NCBI RefSeq assembly: GCF_024713975.1
Contig: NC_091098.1
Location: forward strand, 15,486,316-15,550,315
Source: Paralichthys olivaceus
Taxonomy: Eukaryota > Chordata > Actinopteri > Pleuronectiformes > Paralichthyidae
Length of the DNA: 64,000 bases
Direction: 5' to 3'
Below the pieces are notes generated by a model. The model worked only from the letters and a program-made list of their open reading frames with translations. It searched no databases and was not told the origin of the DNA. Every line of letters starts with the position of its first letter. Positions within the stretch are counted from its first letter, which is position 1. Made by a program: the position numbers and the translations under genes. This document shows, in pieces, positions 1-10,705 of the stretch.

Positions 1-205
1 TGGAATGAGCACATTATGGTTCAATGAAGCTGTTTTGCTGATGAAATGAGAAATAAATCTATCCTGAAAGGAAATAGACCATATAGCAGTTAGTAAGCCC
101 GAAGACCAAAGCGTTTTCAGCTTATAAAGGAAATACTGCTGCAAAAATGTTTCACTATCAATGTGAAAAAGTGCCGGTTTGATCATGAGTGATACTGCCA
201 ATGTG

Positions 206-236
206 TTAACCCTAAACATAACCCTAACCCTAGCCC
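206..236 (-). repeat. Short degenerate telomere-like (CCCTAA) patch
   Basis: Three CCCTAA-type hexamers and one CCCTAG, with an imperfect spacer, are readable on the plus strand, so the G-rich strand is the minus strand. This is opposite in orientation to the large TTAGGG array at the other end of the window. It is short enough to be a chance or relic interstitial telomere repeat. Confidence 0.55.
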
Positions 237-1019
237 AAACCAAAAATAGGACTCAACTGTACCATCGTGCACATCTCCATCTTTTTTCTATCCTCCCTAT
301 CAAACTCTCCTTCTCTTCATCCCTTTCCTCCTTCCTCACACCCTCACCTCCAGCCTGGGCTTGTCCACTGGCCCTCCACAGATACTGACTTTTGTGTAGC
401 AGTTGTTTTTGTTTGTGCCCTTCTTACCAGGGCTGCCTGCTCACCGCCTGGCAGCCCCGTGTGTCAAAGGTGGCTGCGGCAGAACAGACTGTGGGAACAG
501 CCGGTTAGCCTCCGCTGGTCCCCTGCTCCCCAACCAGAGGGGCAACCATCAATCCAGCACTCCCCCTGCCCTGCCCTGCACACACACACACTGGAGCACA
601 AACACACAAATGCCCAACCAAACACACACTCACACACAAAAAGCCTACAACGCTCACACCGTCTCCCAATAATCCTCGGAAGCAATTTCATCTCGACTCG
701 GGTGGCGGCCCATTGTCGCCAGCCCCTTCAATCTTTCCTTATTAACTCTCGCTTTGTCCCGCATCCGAGCTTCTGGACTCATCTCTCCTACATTCCGATC
801 GGTGCCGCTCCCAGCACTCCCAGGCAACCTCCATTCGCTAATCCCACTGCCTCCCCCACCAGCCGCCCCACCCCAAGGAACTCTTACTGCTTTTTTTTTT
901 TCCAACCTGCCGATCACCTACTTACAGAGTAAGGTAGGGGCATTAACTCCATGGGTTTTCTGAAGGCAGTGTGTGAAGGCGGGTTGGGTAAAGGAGGAGG
1001 CGGCCACAAAGTGACTCCA

Positions 1020-1225
1020 GCCCAGACAATTAGAACAATGAGCCGGGCCTGTAGGGGGCTAACTCGCTGCGTCACGCCTGGACGGTGGGGTATTTTGTCA
1101 GTTTAATGAATTGTCCGTCAGGCCAGGGCCACATCGCAGGCTGCGCAGGGAGAGGCCAGCAGGGACCCAGACACTAAGTCGGTATTTATTACACTGCCTT
1201 TGTCACTAATTGAGCTAATTATCAC
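1020..1225. promoter_or_regulatory. Candidate wnt1 downstream enhancer (weak)
   Basis: The block lies about 2.7 kb beyond the wnt1 stop codon on its 3' side. It contains an AACAAT SOX-type core near 1033. Two closely spaced homeodomain cores (TAATT and TAATTA) lie at about 1207-1221. In mouse, the main neural Wnt1 enhancer is downstream of the gene and contains homeodomain sites. The assignment rests on position and motif only. Confidence 0.25.
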
Positions 1226-2480
1226 TGACTCCTCAGCACTCCCACAGGCAGCACCCCCTCCACTCACTCTCTCCACTGACTCTCCCACCTCACTCTCACG
1301 CCTGCGATTTGAACCCTGCCTTCCCTCCTCTTTTTGAAATTATCAGACACTTTCTCTGTCTTTTGCGTTTTTTTATCGCCATGTTTCCATGATTGTGCAT
1401 CATTTTTCTCTCAAGCCTGAGTTGTGGTTTGCTTTCACTGTCCCTATGTTCGACAATATGCAACTTAAAATTCAAATTTTAATTTGTCACAAACACCAAC
1501 CATACACAATACAACATGCAGTGAAATGCTTTGTATGACTCTACTTGATGTAAGGATAAGAAAACCTTTGAAAAATAATGTACTATTTTGCTGAGAAAAT
1601 ATAGTATGAGGAAGAAAGGAAGAGATATAGACAAATATATATATAGATAAATGTACACTGTGAGCCATTTTGTTTGAGCATGTGGTCGCCCATGTTCTCC
1701 TGTAAGAGACTAAATATTAGAGATTAGATCTGTGATCAATATAAACTCGAGGTCTCAGGCTGTCCACCTCATCTGTCGCCCTAATTTGCAGTATATTGGA
1801 ACAATTTCCTCTAATTTCTTATTTGGATTATCTTCATCTCTTCATCTCTCTGCTCAGTCATAACCTCTAATTTCATGGCACAAGCAAAGCAGCCCCTCGT
1901 CCTCCTGCACTTTTCTCATCACTCTCCTTGGTGTGACTGTACGTCACCCTGTCTGCCCTCACAGCTACAACTCTTGTCGCTCTGTTAATTGGACTTCTGG
2001 GTTGCAGGGTGTGCGTTGGTGGCCTCACTGCGTCTCCACTGCGTTCTGTCTGAATGACCCCGACTGCTCCTATGCTGCGGTGGGCTCGAGAGAAAGTGCA
2101 AAGCTTTCCAAACTCCCGTGGTCAGTCAGGTTGCCAGGGGTTTGAGGGGGGGGGGAGCATTCTTTTTTCTTCACATTATTTCTTTATTTCTTTCCGACAT
2201 TAAACAAATGAAGCAAAAACATTCAATGCAGTAAAATCCTGTATAAAATAAGGTATGTGGCTGGATAAGCTGGGGCCGTCTCTGTGGTTGTGGGAGCACA
2301 GATGCAGGGATGTTTTGTGAGCTGGGGGAAAGAGGCTGCTTTGGTGGTGGTAATAGGATTAAGCAGAGGACACCCAGGGATAGGCTTATATGTTCACTTT
2401 GTTGGTTGTCAAAACTATCTCAAACACAAACCACAACAGGCATAATAGCATCTTTTGACACATTCAGGAGGGCAACTTAA

Positions 2481-3919
2481 TTGAAAATATAGACTTTATT
2501 GTTCTATTATACAATACGAAACCAGCTGGCACCTAAATCTTTTGATTAAAATCTAAAAAAAATGTATTTTCTTACATCTCTCTATAAAAGTATAAAAACA
2601 TCCCCAGAAATAAATATTTCATATGTACAGTGATAAAAAGGTAAATATTCAGTGCATGACCAAACACAAGTGTTTTTACAGGAAACAAGCAAAAAAAAGT
2701 GATAATGTTCTGTTTCTAGTAAGAGTCGGATTTGTGTCAGCTACATTACACCAAAATAGAAAAAGGCGTGAGATCCGAACATCCCCTGACTTGACGCTAA
2801 TGATAGAATATTGTCCAGCCACTGACATGTGCATAAATCATACAGCAAAACTTACAAGAGACTTCATTATAAATATATTCATATATTTTAATATTTACAG
2901 TATTTTGGTTCTCTTAGCTGATATACAGTATGATTTCTTTTGCACAGGCTCCTTCAAAATAAAAGGTTTTCACTGAGATGTGGCCTGACATAATACAAAT
3001 TTTCCTACTAAATGGACCAGCTCATGAACAAAGAATTCACTTTTGTTATTTTTATGTACAGTTGTATGTTATGTTCTGTTTTGTCCCACTACAGGCGGTG
3101 ATATTCAGTGTATTGATAATACATTCAAATGAATTTCCCTTTCTCAGTTTCTTGTTTTACGTGGCAAGCACCGGTCCATGTTGTGCAACATCAAAACCAT
3201 CCTGTGCGAAGTCGGAGTAGAAAATCAGGGTTGAGGTGTTTTTTAAACTCCGGAGAAATCTTAATTAAAAAAATGAAATTATAAATCCAGGAGCCGAATT
3301 ACACAATTTGGGAAGAGAGAGTCCATCCCTGGAGATTAACTTCACATGAAAACAAAAACTTTCAGCAGAAGAAAACAAAACATAGATTTGTTTTTCTTTT
3401 TAAATAACTTCCCTCTGTTTTGAGGTCTCCGCCAGTTTATGAGAGAACATGTCTGTGGCTCTCATTCCACAAAAAACATCTGTATGACTTTGTGTCCAGT
3501 TTCCTCCCTCAGCAGGGGAGAAGAGGTTTGTGGTATGTGGTTACAGGTGCAACCTCATCTTTATCACTATGTCCCTTTATTTCTGTTTCTCTTTGTGCAC
3601 ACTAGTGCAAACTCTCAAGAGATGTGGATGAAATCACTTCTACATGGAGAGTTGCAGTGTTTAAATACCTTCTTTAAGTACACGTTCTCCTCCTGTTACC
3701 TGTTGTATTTGTGCTTTTCTCCATCTCCCCCCTCTTAAAAACTACTGATTGTGTTTTTGTGCCAAAGTTTTCCCTGTATTAGTTCACCAACCTGGAAGCT
3801 TCTCTAACTTCTACCTAACATCTCCAACCACCTGCCTGTTCGTCGCTTTCTCAACCAAATACCTGTTTTTCTTTGCCTTTCAAATATGCCTAAATATTCA
3901 TTTGGTTTTCCACCTGTCA
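2481..3919 (-). other. wnt1: Probable wnt1 3' untranslated region
   Basis: This AT-rich, gene-free stretch directly follows the wnt1 stop codon on the minus strand. A minus-strand AATAAA at 2495-2500, in an AACAATAAAG context, would end a 3' UTR of about 1.4 kb. Another AATAAA on the minus strand at 3576-3581 would give a shorter 3' UTR of about 0.35 kb. Which is used cannot be told from sequence alone. Small frames here (for example 2623-2976) have no recognisable domains. Confidence 0.45.
2495..2500 (-). terminator. wnt1: Candidate polyadenylation signal of wnt1
   Basis: AATAAA on the minus strand within AACAATAAAGTC, about 1.4 kb after the wnt1 stop codon. An alternative AATAAA is at 3576-3581 on the same strand. 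Confidence 0.35.
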
Positions 3920-6900
3920 TCATAGACACTGGTGTAACGTTCGTGTGCTGGTACAGTTCAAGCAGCTGACATGGCAGCACCAGTGGAAGGTGCAGTTGCA
4001 GCGCTCAGTCACAGTCTCTGTCCGGGTCTTAAACCCCCGTCCGCAGCACAGCAGCTCACACCCATCCAGGCCTGGAGATGAGCTGTTGCATGTTCTCCCA
4101 GAGGTTCCCAAAGTGCCAGTTTTGCTGTTGTGGGAGCAGAAGTTTGGTGATTTCTCAAAATAGACCAGGTCCATGGCGGAGGGGGGTTTGTGAGCTGGGT
4201 TTTCAGGTTCCAGGTGGCGGGGGTCAGCTCGATGAGAGGCTCGATTGCTTCCCTTGTTGGCGTATACGACTCTGGAAGCTCCATCAAACCGATCTTTAAG
4301 GAAGTCCCCCACAGTGCGGAAGCTGGGCAGGCGCATCCAACAGGTACGTACGGTGCAGGAGCCTGACATACCATGGCACTTACACTCCTGACGCATCTCT
4401 GAAGACACTGTCTGCACAGAGGAAGACCAAAGGTTACTGATAAGATCACCCACAAAGTGGAAATCACAAAACATTTGGGAATTCTGACAAAACAAACAAA
4501 CATGGCAGGTTCCAGTATCAAATCCTTACCATTCTTCCAGCTTCGTTATTGTGTAGGTTGGTGAGGTAGCGCAGATCTCTGCCCCTCTCGCTGGAGTCTA
4601 CGAACTCCTGACTGAACATCCTGCCAAAGTCCACATTGTCACTGCAGCCCCCCCAGTGCCAGTCCGGCCCTCCAGGACCTCGGCGGCGGTAATCGCATGT
4701 GCACGATTCAATTGCTCCTTCTGAGCATGAGCGGGCCACAGCATGGGTCACCCCTGCGCTGGTAATTGCGAATACAAACGCTGTCTCTCGGCAACCTGAA
4801 AAGACAACATCACCACTCACCATTAGAACTGATCCAACCTTTTTCGCCCAAAATTGGAAAATGTTTAGGAAACAAAACCATTTGAATGCATACATGTTGT
4901 TCTAATGCATCCTGCCCTAAATTGTCCAATATCGACTGGTGAGAAAGATAAGAAAGGCTCACCACGATTGAGGATTTTGCCAAAAACTGCTGGACTGTGG
5001 GTGGTCGGGCAGTTCCAGCGGCGGTTGCGGAACTGCCACTTGCACTCCTTTATGGCGGTGTGCAGCCCAGCAGCGATGGCATGCAAGATGCCAGGATTCT
5101 GGCGAATCAGCCGGCGCTGGCGACGACTCAGCAGGGCCAGGCTGGGGTCCAGGACCAACTGCACGTTCTTGGAATTGGTGAGGAGGTTGGAGGAGGAGGC
5201 CACATTGACAATACCCCTGGCACAAGACAAGGACAAGGAAAATGAAGAGTGAAGGAGTGAAGAAGCTGGCAGTGTGTGAGTGTAGCTCCCTCTGTGACCT
5301 TCTAAACTCTCAAACTGAAGTGTCTTGGCATCTCACGTGCCTTTTTAAAATTACTGTTTTCATTATGTACTAAAATAACAAACAGTGACACATGCTGTTC
5401 CAAGACCATGAGGAGACAGTGAGTCTGAGACAAAATGCAGGTTTCTGGTTTGGCAAATAACATGAATCTGAAGTATTTTCACCTCTGGCTGCATTAAAAT
5501 CACTTGACCCTGGTATAGCTCCTCTCAATTAAACAAGAATATTTCTAATTATTAATGATATTCAGTATCAGTCATGCACTCATCAGGATAAAGACACCGT
5601 TAGATTGTGTGCTCACTTCTCCACAGGTTGTATTGTCCTGTTAAATATCACATATTTTTATTATCTGTTCATTTTTCTTGTTGGTTATAAACCAAAAACT
5701 GAAAACAAGTGAACGACACTCCTCTGCACATTGACCATGAATCTACAGATTTGTCCAGACCTGGTATACAGTATGATTGGATTTGATTGAAAATAGAATG
5801 TTTTATCTGAGACTTGGCTGCTTTTTGTTGCCTGGCCTGGTACAATGCACATTTCAAACATGGACAAACTCATTAACAAAGAATTTAGTTTAGTTTTTTC
5901 AATTTTTAAATGTGTCCAGTCGTCAAAAACTCACCAAACAGTTGGCTATTTGATAAAAGAAAATTGAAATCTTCTATGCGGAAAAACTTGATAAGAGTAA
6001 CATGCATTTTCTAACACAACTCAGTTTGTGTTAGAAGATATTATGTTATAAGCTGTTGTTATCAGTACCCTGTGCTTTCTTTCTAATGCTGACTCACTGG
6101 CTCAAATGAACTCTTTACTGTGATCCAACATTTCTAGTGTTTCAGTTCACAGGCTGTTTAATTTTCCACTTTACTCGTTGGCATTTCCCTGTGAGATTTC
6201 TGTGTCAACATTTAATGGCTGTCTCTTGTTAAGCATTATTATCGGGAAAAGCGTGCGAGTCTTGGGCCTGTTGAGAGGACTGACCCAGGCAGGCAGTTGT
6301 GTGGTGAGTGCTTGCAAGATTAATAACGATCTCGTATTTTTGGGGGTGTTTTCCCTCATTCCTCATTCCCGTTCTTTTCCTTTTTTCTCTCTCTCTCTCT
6401 AGCTGTTTTCTTGGATTCGAGCTGAATCTTGGAATATTTGAAAACGGACGCTGTGCGCAAAATGCTGCCCATTTGATGGCACCGCAAAAACGACAAAAAC
6501 TTTGTTGAAATCATTACCTCAACAAACCCAGCCCACAGTTTATGGATGTTTAAACAAGCGAGACAATAATCTCACTGAAGCAAAACTACACAGATCGGAT
6601 TTTGGTTTTGTTTTCTTGAACAAAATATTGTGCAACTGGCTGGTTGTAGTTTCAGGTCGCAGTATATGGAGTGAGGAATGCAGGCTACAGTATTAGATCA
6701 ACACGAGCATGGCTGAAACCTCGTATTCCTTTCAGCTGGGCTATGAAATAAATCCATATTTAATTTGTCCCGCATTGGACTGAAAAATGTCTTGTGTTCA
6801 AACCACATTGTCCATATGACGGGGAGGCAGAGAGGGGGTGTGGGGGGAATCACATTAACCACAAATAAAAGATAAAACTTTAATTAGACTTTTAGAAATG

Positions 6901-7387
6901 TAGTTATGTTATTGTCAATTAAATTCAGCTGCAATCTCATATAAATGATGCCAAAATAAAAAATAAAAAAAAGAAGTTGAATAATTTATAGCTGCGCTCG
7001 TGGGGTAATTTGGAAATGAAATCCCACAAGATCATGTGGTGGCTCTTTTTTTCAGAGGCTGAACAGAAGTTGTGAGCAGTGCCAAAACTAACACATTATT
7101 CCAAGCGCGCAGCAATAAAGGAGCCTGTTCATATGGTCTTCCCCAGCTCCAACCAGCGTTTAACTGGAGATTTCTATGCCTGTATGCTGACATCTGAATG
7201 AATGCATCATCACACACACACACGTTTATATAGCTGCTATATATATATACAGGCTCGTGCAGGCCTCCGGGAATCGCTGAACTTACCACCACCGGCCGCT
7301 GTTGTTCACGGCCCCTGTGCCCGAGAGCGAAGACACCAGCAGGATGCAAGCGGCTTTCACCCCCAGCAGCAGCGCCAGACTCCTCAT
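3920..7387 (-). CDS. wnt1: Wnt1 secreted signalling ligand (4 exons, 370 aa)
   Basis: Exons on the minus strand: 7387-7287 (ATG at 7387-7385), 5216-4963, 4795-4530 and 4411-3920 (stop TGA at 3922-3920). They sum to 370 codons plus stop, the same length as human WNT1. All introns are GT-AG and phases stay in frame (2, 1, 0). The protein has a hydrophobic signal peptide (residues 1 to about 25), then SGRWWGIVNVA, the [12 protein letters not shown] block, [14 protein letters not shown], and [10 protein letters not shown]. In that last motif Ser at about residue 223 is the expected palmitoleoylation site. The C-terminal cysteine domain ends in FHWCCHVSC and LHQCL. The WNT1-type N terminus and the LHQCL end separate it from other Wnts. 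Wnt1 binds Frizzled/LRP and drives beta-catenin signalling at the midbrain-hindbrain boundary and dorsal neural tube. It is divergent from wnt10b. The gene appears intact. Confidence 0.97.
5217..7286 (-). other. wnt1: wnt1 intron 1
   Basis: This 2,070-base intron lies between the signal-peptide exon and exon 2. The donor is GTAAGT next to 7287 and the acceptor is GTGCCAG next to 5216, both read on the minus strand. It is AT-rich with no repeat family or gene that I recognise. Small open frames inside it (for example 6178-6402 and 7032-7349) look like chance. Confidence 0.85.
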
Positions 7388-10300
7388 CGTGTCTTCAGGA
7401 GGAAAATATCAACAATCAGCAACAACACTCAGGCACAATTACGCACGATTAAAAAAACATTAAAAAAAATAAACAGTAAGCTTAAAAACAAGGTGGTAGG
7501 CTGTGTTTTCAAATTGCAAAAACACTTAATTTCTGATTATTTTAAGGTTAAGTGGTTAAAATGACCAAACGCTGTAAGGTGGATAAATACTCACCAGAGT
7601 CCAGTGAGAGGGCTTGAGAGGTGAGAGAAGCAGACAGCCCCTATGATTGGCTTGAATGGATGTTAAGTGGAGACAGGTTGTTAAATGATGTGAAGTGTCC
7701 GGGCAGGATGCTACTGCTGCTGCTGCTGCAGTCCTCCTCTTCTTCTTCACTCTGTCTCTCTCAGTGATGCTCTGCGCGGCGCATTGAACGCGTGGGACAG
7801 TCCCGAAGACTTGATCCCCTCGGTGACTGATAGGCAACACATTCTTCTCTTATTGAGCGCTACGAGGGGAATAAAAAAGGGATTTGCTGCTCTCATCTCC
7901 CTCTGTTTTTTTTCGGAGCCCTTTCAATAGGATTGGAGGGAGGGATAGTTAATGCTCTTCATAGGGCGCACAATGAATAAGGAAACACAACTGGGCAGAA
8001 AAGAGAAAGGAAGAGAAAAAAAATGAGGGCAATCCACAGTGTTGCGCATATTAGGCTACTGGTGAAATCTCACGGTCATCTCATCACAGAATCGATTCCA
8101 TGCAAATGTGTGCGGCGGCTGAGAGTAGTTTTCCCCACTTGTTTCCATGCACATCCAGTCCTGCGTGCGTAAAGCTGAAGTGCCCCTGGAGCAGTGATGT
8201 GTTGGTGCAGATGCTGCTGTGGGTGCGCCCGGGGTTTGGTGCTCCGCCGCTGCTCAAAGTTGGTGTCACGGTGCAATACAGTTACAGAGGAATATGAGCC
8301 ATCTAAAACTGGCCTTTTTTACCCGGTGGTTGGAATAGCCCACTCCCTAACCGCATCTCCTCCTCCTTTCTGCGAACGCGCTCTGAAAATGTGCAGTGAC
8401 TATTAGGACATTTCTGTACATGTCCTTTCCGTTTTAGACTGATCCAACTGATCCACTTACATTATTTACATTATTATGCTGATCATATCTTTAATGTAAT
8501 TAATAATTATGTATTATAATGTGCCTCTGTGACTGTATCTCAACATATTTAGATACCGATTTGCATGAGGCCGAATAAATAAAACCATTATCACCACTCT
8601 TTACAGCCCAAGACGCGCGCGCACACGCACAACACATCTTGAATGCAGAAATTAACCATAATAAGCTCTCAGTTGTCCTATAACTCACACATGCCTGCCG
8701 GGCTACAGTTTTTTTTCCTGAAACGCGGGAGAGATTAAGTACGGTCTCCAATCAGAAGTTTGATGTATGATGAGCAGGAAAAGTTGGGGGACGAGTCAGA
8801 ATAAAAACCATTCCAAACATCTGGCCTGCAGACCTCCCTCGACGCACATGTAGCCCAGTGTAATCACAGCTTGAGCCACTTTGCGGCATCTCCATCTATA
8901 AGCCCCAGACTAGGAGCGCAGTGTGCGTAAATGTCCCCAAAACTCCTCCATGTTGGTTCTCGGGTGAAATGCTTCATTATGTGACATTTATCTGCTAATT
9001 TGCATGTCCCACATTAGTCACTGCAGCGGTTTGCACGTAAAATAATCTCCCTCCCCCTACCTCGCCATCTCTCTCGCTTTCCCTCGGATGACAGTAAAAG
9101 GAAGTGGGCTTTTGTAAAAAAAAAAAAAAAAAAAGAAGCTTTAATGACAGCCACCCTACGTTTATACTCCAGTCTTATATGAAGGTGCTCAAATGGGCTT
9201 CCTGGAGCAGTCAAGCGACACCGAGCAGATTAAAGCCTCAATCCGGATAAAGGGGGCCTTTTATATACAAATCAACTTCAAATCACTTTTTAAGCCACTT
9301 AGATATACACGCCAAGCCAGAATGCTAATGCACTTTTCATTGCTGCAGCTTAGGGAATGGAAGGAGATTAGATGAATTGGTGTCACTGTGCGAACCGTGT
9401 TTGAGGGGGGTTTTAACTTAATTTTATGAAAGTAACCCACATTCTGCTTATCGGTCGCAACAGCAGCGCCTGTCATTGTTGGAGATTTGTTCGAGAAATA
9501 CCAATTAATTCGTTGGATGATAAACATTGTTACTGATGACCTGTGGAGCTGTGGATATTGCGCTTATTAACTGAGATCAATATGCTGATTGATTTGATGC
9601 AGAGCTGCCACATCCTCATCAAAGTCCGTGCAGAAAAGCCTGAGAATCTGGTTCCACAGGCCTGGTCGTTACCGAGCATGACAAACGAATTTGAATACAG
9701 GCCATAATTAATATAATCTCTTTTATTGTGAGTACAAGTCATTAAAACTCGATTCCCGTAACGCATCATACTCATTTTAACGAATCCATAATTGTAACTT
9801 GCAGATAGTTTGTGTGGCAGCGTGTGACACCACAATTTGATTAATGATCATACAAAAAATCCTGTCTCTCCCCTGATTTATGAATATAATGTTATACCCT
9901 GAAATAAAGACTTTGGCGTGACAAAGTGAAGTTGTTTCAAACACAACAATGAAGAACAGCCGCTGTGGTGGAGGTGGGAGGATGGAGGGGAGGAAGGAGG
10001 GGAGGGGGGGACCACATGACTTAAAAAACAGTATTGTTGCAGGGTCTGTTAGCGGAGCCGCCTGCCTGCTGCTGCCTCCCTGTCGTACAGTGGAACCGGC
10101 AGCTCTACCCTCCCCCCCATTCATCATTTAACTCACCCCTCTATGAACAAAAATCTTCTGTTGACTTTCCATATTTCATTTTGCAGAGCGTTTCTTTTGT
10201 TCTTGGTCTCCAAAGATCGGTGTCTTCTATATCCACCCACCCAAAAGACAAAAAATCACCAATAAAAACATTTATGTATCATTGTCTCATTAATATTTGC

Positions 10301-10705
10301 ATATTTTTCAGTATTTTAAATTAACCACAGAACCTGAGACACGATATGTGCACGGTTATGGAAAGTGGTGCCCGTGCGTAAAAGTTTGGAGACGTGTTTT
10401 TACGCTTGGATCAGAGATCACGCTTATAAAATAATACAACGATCAACTGTTGATCCGACTTTGATATTGGCCAATATTTTGCAAACAGTCGCCTGTGGAG
10501 GCATCTCCTCCCCTCCCCTCTGTCTCTCCCCCCTCCCGTTTACTCTCGCCCCCGAGCTCCTCTGTTCTCCGTCTTCACTCTTCGGTCGTTTGGCGGTGCA
10601 TCGATAATACTCCACTCGTCTTCTTCTTTCCCCCATACATTCTTATCCGGTCCAGGACTTCATCACGAGTGGTTTAATGTCACGTCGCGAAAGACGCTTA
10701 ACAAA
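7388..10705. promoter_or_regulatory. Divergent wnt1-wnt10b intergenic regulatory region
   Basis: This 3.3 kb lies between two start codons that face away from each other, so it must hold the 5' UTR and promoter of both genes. No coding sequence is recognised. Readable motifs include a perfect octamer ATTTGCAT at 8998-9005 (POU-type) and two TCF/LEF-type ATCAAA cores at about 9593 and 9618. A poly-A run lies at about 9117-9134. The 150 bases before wnt10b are pyrimidine-rich. The stretch 9380-9920 reads like a conserved non-coding element, with many TAAT and CATTGTT cores, but conservation cannot be tested here. Confidence 0.6.
7646..7650 (-). promoter_or_regulatory. wnt1: CCAAT box upstream of wnt1
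   Basis: AGCCAATCA on the minus strand, about 260 bases upstream of the wnt1 start codon. It is followed at about 7588 by a TATTTAT sequence that could act as a weak TATA-like element. Position fits a core promoter, but no transcription start can be proved. Confidence 0.35.

Larger units (their letters stand above)
1..2480. other. Non-coding DNA downstream of wnt1
   Basis: No convincing gene is seen on either strand. The open frames here are short, overlap each other, and follow pyrimidine-rich or CA-rich sequence (for example the CA-rich stretch at about 580-640). A short degenerate telomere-like patch lies at 206-236. The block at about 1020-1225 is less repetitive and contains paired TAATT/TAATTA homeodomain-type cores. 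It is discussed as a possible wnt1 3' enhancer. The rest is AT-rich sequence with nothing recognisable. Confidence 0.6.

Noticed and set aside
267..932. 221-codon open frame on the plus strand
   Set aside because: Composition is Pro/Ser/His/Thr-rich from CA- and CT-rich DNA, overlapping frames are open on both strands, and no domain is recognisable.
3945..5252. Plus-strand frames opposite wnt1 exons
   Set aside because: They are shadows of the minus-strand wnt1 coding exons, which carry clear Wnt motifs.
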